From an uncultured Lachnospiraceae bacterium (lineage in GTDB: Bacteria; Bacillota; Clostridia; Lachnospirales; Lachnospiraceae), in NCBI GenBank assembly GCA_947172705.1, contig CAMWCA010000021.1, positions 1-51,766 of the forward strand: a stretch of 51,766 nt of DNA, written 5' to 3'. The translations under genes were made by a program, and so were the position numbers. Numbering within the stretch: position 1 is the first letter of the stretch; each line of letters starts with the position of its first letter. Shown here in pieces: positions 17,020 to 25,146 of this stretch. The notes under the pieces are model-generated. The model was not told the DNA's origin. It made no database searches and saw only the letters and a list, made by a program, of their open reading frames with translations.

Positions 17020-17940
17020 TTACTTTGCCATCATGTGCTGAACCGGTGTGGTTTCATCAGTGATAGGCAAAAACACGGCATCCCCTCTCTCCTGAATCTT
17101 TTGAATGATTTCAGGAAGGGCTTCCACCGTTGTCTTCTTTTCTACCGCATCATGCATCAGAATAAAGCCTCGGTTAATATTGTCCAAATTGCCAACACTA
17201 TTTTCTACCAGGGTATCCACGCTGATCTTACCGCTCACTGCATCGCCACAGGCAATATTCCAGTCGTAATAGGCAATTCCGCTTTCATTTAAATAGGCGG
17301 TCAATTCCCGCATATCCACCTCGCTTACCGTATTGGAGCTTCCTCCTGGAAATCGGTAAAACCTGGACCATACGCCCGTAACCTGGTAAAGATATTCCTG
17401 AAGCATGGACAAGTCCTCTATAAAACTCTCTTTCGAGGCATATATCTCATCGTATTTGTGGCTGTAGGAATGCATGGCAAGGGTATGCCCCTCCCCAACG
17501 ATCCTCTGATAAGCCCGTAAGGACTGCTCGTCGGTTTTCCCCACTACAAAAAAGGTTGCCTTCACATCATATTCTTTCAAAATATCCAGAATCTCATCCG
17601 TGTTCTGGCTGGGGCCATCGTCAAAGGTCAAATAAATCTGCTTTTTCGTCTGATCCTGCTCCTGCCTGGTTTCCTGCGTCACTTCTCCTGCCTGCAGAGT
17701 ATCCCTGGGGGATTCTTCAATACTTGCCGTTGTATACACGCCCGTTAAATCCTCCGGCTGATTTTCATAAACCGCCAGCGCTTCTTCCAGTATGGTTATT
17801 CTGTTTTGCAGGGAAATAACGCGAATGCCTAAAACAATGCTGACTCCGGTGGGAATTATGATGGCAGCTGCAATGGTTCCCAATATGATTCTCTTTAGCA
17901 GTCGGACTCTCTTGCGCCGGTCATAACTCCTCTCCTCCAT
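17020..17940 (-). CDS. membrane-anchored polysaccharide deacetylase (NodB domain)
   Basis: This is a 306-residue protein. A basic N-terminus (RRKRVRLLKR) precedes one transmembrane segment (~17-38), then a coiled/linker region and a NodB carbohydrate-esterase-4 domain (~95-290). Visible catalytic and metal motifs are YLTFDDGPSQNT (Asp pair), HSYSHKYDE (two His ligands), RFYRFPGGSSN and the C-terminal ILMHDA. Such enzymes remove N-acetyl groups from peptidoglycan or other wall polysaccharide outside the cell. It has its own candidate promoter after the tsf terminator and leads into the bactofilin gene. Confidence 0.92.
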   Translation of the reverse strand: MEERSYDRRKRVRLLKRIILGTIAAAIIIPTGVSIVLGIRVISLQNRITILEEALAVYENQPEDLTGVYTTASIEESPRDTLQAGEVTQETRQEQDQTKKQIYLTFDDGPSQNTDEILDILKEYDVKATFFVVGKTDEQSLRAYQRIVGEGHTLAMHSYSHKYDEIYASKESFIEDLSMLQEYLYQVTGVWSRFYRFPGGSSNTVSEVDMRELTAYLNESGIAYYDWNIACGDAVSGKISVDTLVENSVGNLDNINRGFILMHDAVEKKTTVEALPEIIQKIQERGDAVFLPITDETTPVQHMMAK

Positions 17941-17971
17941 GAATCTTGAGCTCCTTAAACATGATTTGCCT

Positions 17972-17988
17972 ATATTGTATCACAATAT
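17972..17988. promoter_or_regulatory. 17-bp inverted repeat before the deacetylase gene
   Basis: ATATTGT-ATC-ACAATAT is a perfect 7-3-7 inverted repeat. It lies 21 bp downstream (minus strand) of the TATAAT box at 18010-18015 and 31 bp before the start codon. Its position fits an operator, but no cognate regulator is known from this window. Confidence 0.4.
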
Positions 17989-18009
17989 GCTTTTGTGGGA
18001 AAGAGCCAA

Positions 18010-18038
18010 ATTATACAGATTCCTATTTTTGTAATCAA
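18010..18038 (-). promoter_or_regulatory. promoter for the deacetylase-bactofilin genes
   Basis: On the minus strand TTGATT (18033-18038) and a perfect TATAAT (18010-18015) are spaced by 17 bp, just beyond the tsf terminator. Transcription from it would also feed pyrH and the genes after it, since no terminator is seen after the bactofilin gene. Confidence 0.65.
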
Positions 18039-18078
18039 ACAACAGACCGTATCTTCTCCGGACCGTCCTTATGTTGAT

Positions 18079-18103
18079 AAAAAGGCTGCCCCTCCGGGCA
18101 GCC
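18079..18103 (-). terminator. terminator after tsf
   Basis: On the minus strand the GC-rich stem GGCTGCCC/GGGCAGCC (18084-18091 with 18096-18103) has a 4-nt loop and is followed by TTTTT. It starts 27 bp after the tsf stop codon. Confidence 0.93.
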
Positions 18104-18130
18104 CTTTCACTCTCATTTTCAAATCATTTT

Positions 18131-19069
18131 TTACATACCAGCCTGAGCTGCAACCTCTGCCGCAAAATCATCCACTTTCTTTTCCAGACCTTCGCCTGTC
18201 TCATAGCGGACAAATTTCTTAACGGAAAGCTTTGCGCCGTTTTCCCTGGCAACCTGCTCTACATACTTTGCAACCGTCTGCTTGCCGTCTTCTGCCTTTA
18301 CATAGACCTGCTCCAACAAACATACTTCCTTCAGTTCCTTGTTCAGACGTCCTGCTACTGCGCCCTCAATTACCTTTTCAGGCTTTCCTGCCATCTTGGG
18401 ATCATTGGCGATCTGAGCCATCAGAATTTCCTTTTCATGCTCTTTGTATTCCTCGGAAACATCTGCTGTAGAAACATACTTGGGAGAAAGAGCGGCAACC
18501 TGCATTGCAAGGTTTGTCATGGCTTCCTTAATTGCATCATTCACTACGTCTGTCTCAGCCTCTACAATAACGCCAATCCTTCCGCCTCCATGGACATAGG
18601 ATACCACGCAGCCATTTTCAGCCGTAACTTTTTCAAATCTTCTGATATTTAAGTTTTCTCCGATCTTTGCCACCTTCGCTACCAGGGCATCCTTTACCGT
18701 CATGGAAGAATCTGCGTTCCAGGTTTCAGCCAAAAATGCATCCATGTCTGCCGCATCGGATTCCACTGCCTGCTTTGCAACTGCCGCTACAAAACCCTGG
18801 AATTCCTCATTTTTAGCTACAAAGTCGGTCTCGGAATTTACTTCCACAACTGCTGCCACCTTATCGTCCTTTACAAGCACGTTGCAAAGACCCTCGGCTG
18901 CAATTCTGCCGGCTTTCTTTTCTGCCTTTGCCTGTCCGTTCTTTCTAAGAAACTCAACGGCTGCATCCATATCTCCATCGGTTTCGGCAAGCGCTTTCTT
19001 ACAGTCCATCATGCCTGCACCGGTCATTTCTCTCAATTCTTTTACCATAGCTGCTGTAATATTAGCCAT
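18131..19069 (-). CDS. tsf: translation elongation factor Ts
   Basis: This 312-residue guanine-nucleotide exchange factor for EF-Tu has the N-terminal UBA-like region MVKELREMTGAGMMDCKKAL, a family hallmark. It is followed by the core with ETDFVAKNEEF, VSYVHGGGRIGVIVE and a C-terminal QPFVKD-like segment (EQVYVKAEDGKQTV). It follows rpsB by 34 bp as a two-gene translation operon closed by a strong terminator. Confidence 0.97.
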   Translation of the reverse strand: MANITAAMVKELREMTGAGMMDCKKALAETDGDMDAAVEFLRKNGQAKAEKKAGRIAAEGLCNVLVKDDKVAAVVEVNSETDFVAKNEEFQGFVAAVAKQAVESDAADMDAFLAETWNADSSMTVKDALVAKVAKIGENLNIRRFEKVTAENGCVVSYVHGGGRIGVIVEAETDVVNDAIKEAMTNLAMQVAALSPKYVSTADVSEEYKEHEKEILMAQIANDPKMAGKPEKVIEGAVAGRLNKELKEVCLLEQVYVKAEDGKQTVAKYVEQVARENGAKLSVKKFVRYETGEGLEKKVDDFAAEVAAQAGM

Positions 19070-19103
19070 TTTCTATTCCTCCATCCATCTATGTGCGTAT
19101 CTG

Positions 19104-19874
19104 TTATTCAGCTTCTGCTGCCGCAACTTCTTCAATGTCTTCAGCGACTGCTTCCCCTGCGGCTGCTTCCATCTCTGCCGTTACCAGCTCTTCGCCCTGA
19201 TTTGCTTCAATTACTGCATCCGCCATCTTCGAAACGATCAGCTTAACGGCGCGGATAGCGTCGTCGTTTCCGGGGATAATGAAATCCAGTTCCTCAGGGT
19301 CGCAGTTGGTATCGCCAATACCGATCAGGGTAATGCCCAGTGCGTGGGCTTCCTGCACACAGATTCTTTCCTTCTTGGGATCTACTACAAAAATTGCATC
19401 GGGAATTCTTGTCATGCTCTTGATACCGCCAAGGTTCTTCTCAAGCTTTTCCCATTCCTTTCTGATGGCAATTACTTCCTTCTTGGGAAGAACGTCAAAA
19501 GTGCCGTCCTCGGACATCACTTCGATTGCCTTTAATCTTTCAATTCTACTCTGAATGGTCTTAAAGTTGGTGAGCATACCGCCCAGCCATCTTTCATTTA
19601 CATAATACATACCGCAGCGTTCAGCTTCTGTCTTAACTGCATCCTGCGCCTGTTTTTTGGTTCCCACAAAAAGAATGGTTCCGCCCTGGGAAGCGATCTC
19701 AAATACTGCTCTGTACGCCTCATCCACTTTTCCTACGGATTTCTGCAAGTCAATGATATGGATACCGTTTCTCTCTGTGAAAATGTAGGGAGCCATCTTA
19801 GGGTTCCATCTTCTGGTCTGATGTCCAAAATGAACACCTGCTTCTAATAACTGTTTCATTGAAATAACGCTCAT
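19104..19874 (-). CDS. rpsB: 30S ribosomal protein S2
   Basis: The core is typical S2: [73 protein letters not shown] and [15 protein letters not shown]. The ATG at 19874 is preceded by GGAGGT with 6-bp spacing; the frame is open about 35 codons further upstream but lies in the leader. The 256-residue product ends with an acidic Ala/Glu-rich tail (~30 residues). It is transcribed from its own extended -10 promoter after the flagellar operon. Confidence 0.97.
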   Translation of the reverse strand: MSVISMKQLLEAGVHFGHQTRRWNPKMAPYIFTERNGIHIIDLQKSVGKVDEAYRAVFEIASQGGTILFVGTKKQAQDAVKTEAERCGMYYVNERWLGGMLTNFKTIQSRIERLKAIEVMSEDGTFDVLPKKEVIAIRKEWEKLEKNLGGIKSMTRIPDAIFVVDPKKERICVQEAHALGITLIGIGDTNCDPEELDFIIPGNDDAIRAVKLIVSKMADAVIEANQGEELVTAEMEAAAGEAVAEDIEEVAAAEAE

Positions 19875-19987
19875 GTTTCTACCTCCATTTGGTTTTGCTT
19901 CCGCATACTGTCCTCTCTCCTGCAAACCTTTCATTCGAAAAGCACCGGCATTTGATCCATATGCGTGTTTTATAGTCACAACGAGAA

Positions 19988-20016
19988 ATTATAGCATAAA
20001 GAATTTCTCTGCGCAA
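19988..20016 (-). promoter_or_regulatory. rpsB-tsf promoter with extended -10
   Basis: On the minus strand TTGCGC (20011-20016), a 17-bp spacer and TGC-TATAAT (19988-19993) form a strong extended -10 promoter. Its -35 box lies only 5 bp after the stop codon of the last gene of the flagellar series. The resulting leader is roughly 105 nt. It contains a possible stem between GGTTTGC and GCAAAACC (19891-19928) just before the rpsB SD, which could serve autoregulation by S2; that part is speculative. Confidence 0.75.
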
Positions 20017-20021
20017 GAAGT

Positions 20022-20645
20022 TTATTGCTGCCTTGCCAGAATTTTTGCGATCTGCGCGGCATCTGCTCCTGCGGGTATCTCAAAAGTACCTACATTCAGC
20101 CGTTTGTCATACCCATTCTGACACAAATAGGAATCAAATTCTGCTGCCGAAGGCACTAACCCGGCTTCCTCCAGCTTCCTGCTGACGGTCAGAGATCCAT
20201 CGCCTTTATTGATTTGAATGGTAACGGTAGAAGCCTCCCCGTTTTCAGGAGACATTTCCGGTGTTTGAACAGGCGCCGGCGTTGCTGTGGGTACCGGCTC
20301 CGCCGTTGCCTCCGCCGTGGGCATCGGCTCAGGTGTCGGCGTCACTGTAGGCGTTGGTTCAGGCGCCACTGTAGGTATCGGCTCAGGCGTTGGCGTTATT
20401 GTGGACTGAGGTTCCTGGGTTGCTGCCGGTGTCTGAGTCGGTTTTGATTCTTTTTGCGTATCGGGGGAGGATTCTAAAATATCCGCAAGAACGGTACTTT
20501 CCTCCACCATGCCAAGGGCTCTGGCACGCTCTTTTATCTCTTCATTGCTCAGAGTTTCCTTTCTGCTTCCGGAGGTAATCCCCATGATCAGCGCCGTTAT
20601 AACGATCCCGATTCCCAAACCCCTTAAATAATATTTCAAGTTCAT
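20022..20645 (-). CDS. membrane-anchored Pro/Thr-rich protein with MltG-N-like C-terminal domain
   Basis: This is a 207-residue protein. One transmembrane segment (~9-25) follows a short basic N-terminus. Residues ~62-145 are a Pro/Thr/Glu/Ala-rich spacer with repeats of the type TPTPEP. Residues ~147-207 (VTIQINKGDGSLTVSRKLEEAG ... YDKRLNVGTFEIPAGADAAQIAKIL) resemble the small LysM-like N-terminal domain of the endolytic transglycosylase MltG. The transglycosylase domain itself is absent. It probably projects into the cell wall. It is the last gene before the rpsB promoter, 10 bp after the SwrB-like gene; a flagellar or wall-related role is inference. Confidence 0.75.
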   Translation of the reverse strand: MNLKYYLRGLGIGIVITALIMGITSGSRKETLSNEEIKERARALGMVEESTVLADILESSPDTQKESKPTQTPAATQEPQSTITPTPEPIPTVAPEPTPTVTPTPEPMPTAEATAEPVPTATPAPVQTPEMSPENGEASTVTIQINKGDGSLTVSRKLEEAGLVPSAAEFDSYLCQNGYDKRLNVGTFEIPAGADAAQIAKILARQQ

Positions 20646-20655
20646 TCTCTCTTAC

Positions 20656-21531
20656 CTATATTCCTTCAAACAGATCAATAACCAGTTTCACTTCTCCAAT
20701 TCCCAGTCCCAGTTCCCTGGCAATTGCCATGTTTGATTTTCCTGCCTTATGAAGCGCAAGAATCCGCTCGTTATTGTTTCTGCTTCCCGCTTCTCCTTCT
20801 TCGTTTAGGGTCACTGCCACTTCCGGAGCTGATTCTTTATCCTTGGGTTTTGGACTTTTTGCTGCTTTGGAAGTCCTTGGCTTCCTTGTAGTTTTTCCCG
20901 TACTTTTCCCTTTCGCCGTCTTCGGCTGGCTCTCATTGGCTATTTCTACCGCCTCAATGGCTTTTACTTCCATCGGTTTAAAGCCCTGGGCTTCCGGTAT
21001 CTGATCCGGCACATTCTCCCGTTCCGGTTCCTTCGTCCCGGCAATGCTCACTGCCATCTCATCAATGGTCTGCTTTACTTCTTTTGTTTTGACCTCTATT
21101 TCCTGTGCCGTCACCTCTGCGTCTTTTACCGTCTGTTTCACCTCGCTTGCCGTCTTCGCCGCTTCGCTGACCACCGTTTTAAGGCTCTCCTGCTTGTCAT
21201 TCATCATGTCGTACAGAAAAACCACTTCTTTATGATTTTTATTGATCTCAGCAAGCACTGTATCTGAATATTCATTGACTGCAAGCATTTTTTCATTGGT
21301 CAGACGTTCCATGGAACGTTCCGCCTTTTCCATGGAATAGGTAACTGTTTCTTCCACCACATCACTGATCTTGCTTTTCGCCTCGTCAACTTCCTTCTCA
21401 ATCACTTCTCTAATTGCTTCTTCGTCTATCTGCACCGCCTTCTGGGTTTCTTTCCTGCCTGCAGGCAGCAGGAAACTTACAATAAACACAGCCGTTCCAA
21501 GTACCAATAAGACAATTTCCATTATTTCCAT
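20656..21531 (-). CDS. DUF6115/SwrB-like single-pass membrane protein
   Basis: The product is about 291 residues if it starts at the ATG at 21531 (GAGGA close upstream); upstream TTG/ATG codons at 21555 and 21543 are alternatives. A transmembrane segment (~4-20) is followed by a long acidic coiled-coil (~35-170) and a Lys/Ala/Pro-rich linker (~200-240, SKAAKSPKPKDKE). The C-terminus is a short helix-turn-helix-like tail (NERILALHKAGKSNMAIARELGLGIGEVKLVIDLF). This architecture and its place after sigD and before rpsB match the position of B. subtilis swrB, which promotes basal-body assembly. Homology is inferred, not demonstrated. Confidence 0.7.
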   Translation of the reverse strand: MEIMEIVLLVLGTAVFIVSFLLPAGRKETQKAVQIDEEAIREVIEKEVDEAKSKISDVVEETVTYSMEKAERSMERLTNEKMLAVNEYSDTVLAEINKNHKEVVFLYDMMNDKQESLKTVVSEAAKTASEVKQTVKDAEVTAQEIEVKTKEVKQTIDEMAVSIAGTKEPERENVPDQIPEAQGFKPMEVKAIEAVEIANESQPKTAKGKSTGKTTRKPRTSKAAKSPKPKDKESAPEVAVTLNEEGEAGSRNNNERILALHKAGKSNMAIARELGLGIGEVKLVIDLFEGI

Positions 21532-21571
21532 ATTTCCTCTCATTCTGCCGAGCAAGCGGCGCTGTATTCCA

Positions 21572-21883
21572 TCAGATCTTCATATCAAAACCGCTCTGCC
21601 CTTTCAGCAGAACCTTTCCGTCCGGTTCTTCCCTTTTTCTTCTCCGCCCGCCGTCTCCGGCATACTGTCCGTTTCCCTTATCCTTGGCATCAAATTTTTT
21701 CCCTCTGTTTTCAGCCTGATCTCCCTGACGAACCTGGCGGACCTTTGCCTCCACCTTCTGTTCGAACTGATTCTGAAAATTTGACTGATCCACATTCACT
21801 TTAGTATCTTCATTATGTTTGATGGTGGTAAAGTCCTGCGCCCTTGTCACCTGTCCCTGAAGTTCTACACGACTGATCGTCAT
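21572..21883 (-). CDS. small basic hypothetical protein of the flagellar operon
   Basis: The product is 103 residues from the ATG at 21883 (AAAGGA 10 bp upstream); an ATG at 21892 is also in frame but sits only 2 bp after the SD. The N-terminus (MTISRVELQGQVTRAQDFTTIK) looks structured. The rest is highly charged, Gln/Lys/Arg-rich, and probably disordered, ending with KGQSGFDMKI. There is no transmembrane segment or known motif. It sits between a FapA/DUF342 gene and the SwrB-like gene, so a motility-related role is only contextual. Confidence 0.65.
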   Translation of the reverse strand: MTISRVELQGQVTRAQDFTTIKHNEDTKVNVDQSNFQNQFEQKVEAKVRQVRQGDQAENRGKKFDAKDKGNGQYAGDGGRRRKREEPDGKVLLKGQSGFDMKI

Positions 21884-21910
21884 ACGACTCATATCCTTTC
21901 TGATCCAATT

Positions 21911-23512
21911 TTATAAAACAGCCATCTCCACCTCTCCCTTTGCCTTAATAAATTTACAATGGGAAAGACTGTTTTTTACGATCATGGAAGCGTCTGAAAT
22001 GCAGATTCTTGTTCCACTGAATACTTCTCCCAATACTTCCACTCTCGCCTGGCTGCTCTCCGATAAAGACTGCTGTAGAAAATCAATTTCCGCTATGCTG
22101 TCTTTTTCTTCCTCCTTCAGCTGCTTCTCCCGCTGCATCATTTCCTGCGCTGTCCGAAGCTGTTCCGGTTTCAAATTCGCCCCCTGGGTCATTCTTTGCG
22201 CCATGGTAAGCAAAACCGGATGAATTCCATCGATCTCCTTTCGAATATCCACGACTGCCTTTTGCAGTTCCTGTATCCGGAGCTTTGCATTCGGGTCCAC
22301 ACCTACCTCAACAAGCGTATCGGCTCCCATATAGGACCCCAGCGTCTTAACCTGAATCAGGCTCGCTGCACAAACTCTGCCTCCGGTAATAAACCCCCTG
22401 CGCCCGCTTACAATAATTTCTGTCCCGGCAATCACTTCACTGTGGAGAATGGATTCTGTTGACACATAACCGCCGGCATTTACCTTGGAGTTCTCCAAGA
22501 ACTTGGCAATCACATTGCCGGCAGCTTTCAAAGTTCCCTTTCCCATGCCGTTCATTCCTCTGGTTATGACAATATTCCCCTCCGCTTCCAGATACGCGCC
22601 TTCCACCACGCCTCTTACTTCTATGTCTCCTTTTGCCTTCACCGAAAAATTGGTACAGACGTTTCCGTTAACCGATACATTTCCATCATATTCAATGTTT
22701 CCGGTAGCATTGTCCACATTTTCCACTTCCAGTACATTGGAAACAAAAACTTTGTCCTCCACCAGGGATACATGCCCGTCCACATCGGTGGTCAATACCT
22801 GGCGATCCTCTGAAATGGTTATATTACGCCCATATTTGAGCGATAACTGCTTTACATTTCTGGGCTGTATCCGCTCCCCGTAAACATTTATGCCTGCTTC
22901 TCCCTTATCTCCAGGATACAAACGGGCAAGAACATCTCCCCGTTTACAGTGGTTCAAAGTATTTAAATGAAAAAAGTCTACGCTTCCGTCTTCCTTAAGT
23001 GTAGGCTTTGCATGCAGATCTGTCTCAAAGTAATATTCAATCCTGGCATCCTCACCATGTCTGGGCGGCTGTCCCTTTGCAACAATAATATCCGTACAAT
23101 AAATCGGCTTTAAAAAGAAATGTGCCAATCCTTCTTTTCTGATTCCAAAATTGATACGCTCTCCCTCCAGAAAACTGATAAAACTTTCTGTGGTCAAACG
23201 CTCTCCTTTCACAGAAGGGGGATAAAATCTGGCAATTGCCATCATACCGTCTTCACTCACCTGAAATACGTAACTCTCCCGCACCTCAGGAGATGTGATT
23301 TTGTTCAGCCTGAACTGATGCACCTCTCCTCCTGACGACAGAGCTTCCCGAAAGCCCTGACTCAGCGCAGATACATCATATTCTATATCGTTTCTGTTCA
23401 AATAATTTATGACTTCCTTGGCATTGAAAGGCTTTCCCCCATCCCGAGGTCCAAATATCCTTAAAAGTGTTTCCCCATCACCGCATACGATCTGGAAATA
23501 TCCATTTCTCAT
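21911..23512 (-). CDS. FapA/DUF342 family protein
   Basis: This is a 533-residue cytoplasmic protein. An N-terminal alpha/beta region (~1-150) precedes the DUF342 beta-helix (~170-400), with bactofilin-like stacked short repeats (DNATGNIEYDGNVSVNGNV, EVRGVVEGAYLEAEGNIVI). A coiled-coil (~405-480) follows, and then a final beta segment (VEVLGEVFSGTRICISDAS). Members often occur in flagellar or polar gene clusters; in Vibrio a FapA-like protein influences polar localisation. It follows sigD by 30 bp. The exact function here is unknown. Confidence 0.85.
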   Translation of the reverse strand: MRNGYFQIVCGDGETLLRIFGPRDGGKPFNAKEVINYLNRNDIEYDVSALSQGFREALSSGGEVHQFRLNKITSPEVRESYVFQVSEDGMMAIARFYPPSVKGERLTTESFISFLEGERINFGIRKEGLAHFFLKPIYCTDIIVAKGQPPRHGEDARIEYYFETDLHAKPTLKEDGSVDFFHLNTLNHCKRGDVLARLYPGDKGEAGINVYGERIQPRNVKQLSLKYGRNITISEDRQVLTTDVDGHVSLVEDKVFVSNVLEVENVDNATGNIEYDGNVSVNGNVCTNFSVKAKGDIEVRGVVEGAYLEAEGNIVITRGMNGMGKGTLKAAGNVIAKFLENSKVNAGGYVSTESILHSEVIAGTEIIVSGRRGFITGGRVCAASLIQVKTLGSYMGADTLVEVGVDPNAKLRIQELQKAVVDIRKEIDGIHPVLLTMAQRMTQGANLKPEQLRTAQEMMQREKQLKEEEKDSIAEIDFLQQSLSESSQARVEVLGEVFSGTRICISDASMIVKNSLSHCKFIKAKGEVEMAVL

Positions 23513-23542
23513 TCAATCGAACTCCCGTGTTAGTATTTCAAA

Positions 23543-24307
23543 TCATCCTGAAAATATCCCCATATAGTTTCCCATCTTTGCTTTCATTTTTTGAAGCGCT
23601 CTGGTATGAAGCTGTGAAATTCTGGACTCCGATACCTCTAAAACATTGCTGATCTCCTTAAGCGTCAGGTCTTCATAATAATACAGCAAAATAACCTTTT
23701 TTTCCTTATCGGTCAATAACTCTAACGCCTGCTGTAAAATCTTTTTCAACTCTTCTTTTTCAATTACTTCCTCAGGGCTTTCAAAACGGTGCTGCTCTGA
23801 CTGCTCCGCCGGCACCTCGCTTCCCGACTCCATAAATTCGTTCAGGGAAACCACGCCTGTAATTTTCATCTGAGACTGCCACGACAGATAATCGTCATCC
23901 GTTATTCCCAGGCTGGCTGCAATTTCTTCATCTGTCGCCGCCCGTCCGGTGGACGCCTCGATCTCCTTAATTGCAACGTCTATTTTCTTCTGTTTCTGCC
24001 GGATGGTTCTTGGAATCCAATCCATTTTTCTGATCTGATCCAAAATAGCGCCCCGAATGCGGAGACTTGCATATGTTTCAAACTTCACCGCTTTCATGCT
24101 GTCAAATTTATCAATCGCATCGATCAACCCAAAAATACCATAACTTACCAGATCATCGTATTCCACATTATACCCCAGATACATGCTGAGACGCCCTGCC
24201 ACCAGCTTTACAAGGGGCGCATATTCCAATATCAGTTTTTCTCTGACTTCAAGCGATTTCGTCTTTGCATAGCTTTCCCAAAGTCTGTTTCTTCCTGCCT
24301 CGTCCAT
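23543..24307 (-). CDS. fliA: flagellar sigma factor, sigma-28 (FliA/SigD)
   Basis: This alternative sigma factor directs late flagellar and chemotaxis genes. Region 2 contains EYDDLVSYGIFGLIDAIDKFD and the -10-binding KFETYASLRIRGAILDQIRKMDWIPRT, the FliA/WhiG signature. Region 3 follows, and region 4 is a C-terminal HTH (LTLKEISNVLEVSESRISQLHTRAL). I use the ATG at 24307 (MDEAGRNRLW), 5 bp after GGAGG; ATG codons five and six codons earlier would translate through that SD. The 254-residue product is typical. No anti-sigma FlgM gene is in the window. Confidence 0.96.
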   Translation of the reverse strand: MDEAGRNRLWESYAKTKSLEVREKLILEYAPLVKLVAGRLSMYLGYNVEYDDLVSYGIFGLIDAIDKFDSMKAVKFETYASLRIRGAILDQIRKMDWIPRTIRQKQKKIDVAIKEIEASTGRAATDEEIAASLGITDDDYLSWQSQMKITGVVSLNEFMESGSEVPAEQSEQHRFESPEEVIEKEELKKILQQALELLTDKEKKVILLYYYEDLTLKEISNVLEVSESRISQLHTRALQKMKAKMGNYMGIFSG

Positions 24308-24336
24308 CGCCACCTCCATCACCCGGATTTAGTCCT

Positions 24337-24630
24337 TTATTCTGCCTCATCTTCTGTAGCTTCTTCGACCTGATCGGCTGACGCCTCTTCCTGCCTGGCT
24401 GCTTCCTGCTCCAGGGCGATCCTCTCCCGCTCTTCCGCCTCCCTGATCTGGCTGATAAAAGCGCTCACCTTAACCTGAATAAAACTCCCCGCCACATAAA
24501 ACAGTAAAAGTACTGCCAGAAGAATGGGCAGCATCTCCTTCATACTGTAATGAAAACGGTACATCATAAGACTTGCAACCGCTCCTGCAAGCAACATCAG
24601 AAAAGGAGCAAACAATCGATTCTTTTTCAT
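24337..24630 (-). CDS. small membrane protein with acidic coiled-coil tail
   Basis: This is a 97-residue protein. Two hydrophobic segments (~7-23 and ~33-50) are separated by a short charged loop, followed by a strongly acidic helical tail (EAEERERIALEQEAARQEEA). I recognise no family. Its ATG overlaps the cheD stop by 4 bp, implying coupled translation, and sigD follows after about 30 bp. It may be a motility accessory factor, but sequence alone gives no function. Confidence 0.75.
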   Translation of the reverse strand: MKKNRLFAPFLMLLAGAVASLMMYRFHYSMKEMLPILLAVLLLFYVAGSFIQVKVSAFISQIREAEERERIALEQEAARQEEASADQVEEATEDEAE

Positions 24631-25112
24631 ATCGTCTTCTCCGACCTTCCAACAGCCTTTATAACAAAATCCCCGGTTTTGGGATAAAAAATAACTGTTC
24701 TTCCATATGTATCGCCGGTATCCTCCGCAAGAAGAGGAATCCGAAGCTCTGCCAGCTTCTTTTTGCTTGCCATGGCATTCCTCTCTCCCACACGTATCAT
24801 ATCGCTCTTACTGCCAAAAGCAAACATCTGCGCCCCGCCGGCAATTTTTGCCACAAGCCTGCTGCGGTTTGCGCCCATGCGTACCAGCTCGGTGACCATA
24901 TCCTCTATGCCCGTATCTGCAAACTTCGGTCTGTTCGTATTATTTTTAATTTCAGTGCTGTCAGGCAGCATGATATGCGCCAGCCCTCCAATTCCTGTTG
25001 CCGGATCTCTGATTGCGATTCCAACACAGGAGCCTAACCCCAGAGTCGTTACAGCGTCATCGCCTCTGCAGGTCTTGAAATCAGCCATACCTACTTTAAT
25101 CACTTCACCCAT
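24627..25112 (-). CDS. cheD: chemoreceptor glutamine deamidase CheD
   Basis: This 161-residue enzyme deamidates receptor glutamines and works with CheC in adaptation. The catalytic Cys lies in TLGLGSCVGI (~residue 29) and the His in GGLAHIMLPDS (~residue 46), followed by NRSRLVAKIAGGAQMF. It lies downstream of cheC by 34 bp, the usual partner arrangement in Firmicutes. Confidence 0.96.
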   Translation of the reverse strand: MGEVIKVGMADFKTCRGDDAVTTLGLGSCVGIAIRDPATGIGGLAHIMLPDSTEIKNNTNRPKFADTGIEDMVTELVRMGANRSRLVAKIAGGAQMFAFGSKSDMIRVGERNAMASKKKLAELRIPLLAEDTGDTYGRTVIFYPKTGDFVIKAVGRSEKTI

Positions 25113-25146
25113 TATTCTAAGTGTCTCCTGTTTTTTCTTTCAAAGT

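Noticed and set aside
20240..20460. Short repeats in the Pro/Thr-rich region considered as a CRISPR-like or tandem DNA element
   Set aside because: The repeats are codon-level TPTPEP variants inside a protein spacer, with no constant spacers or fixed unit length.
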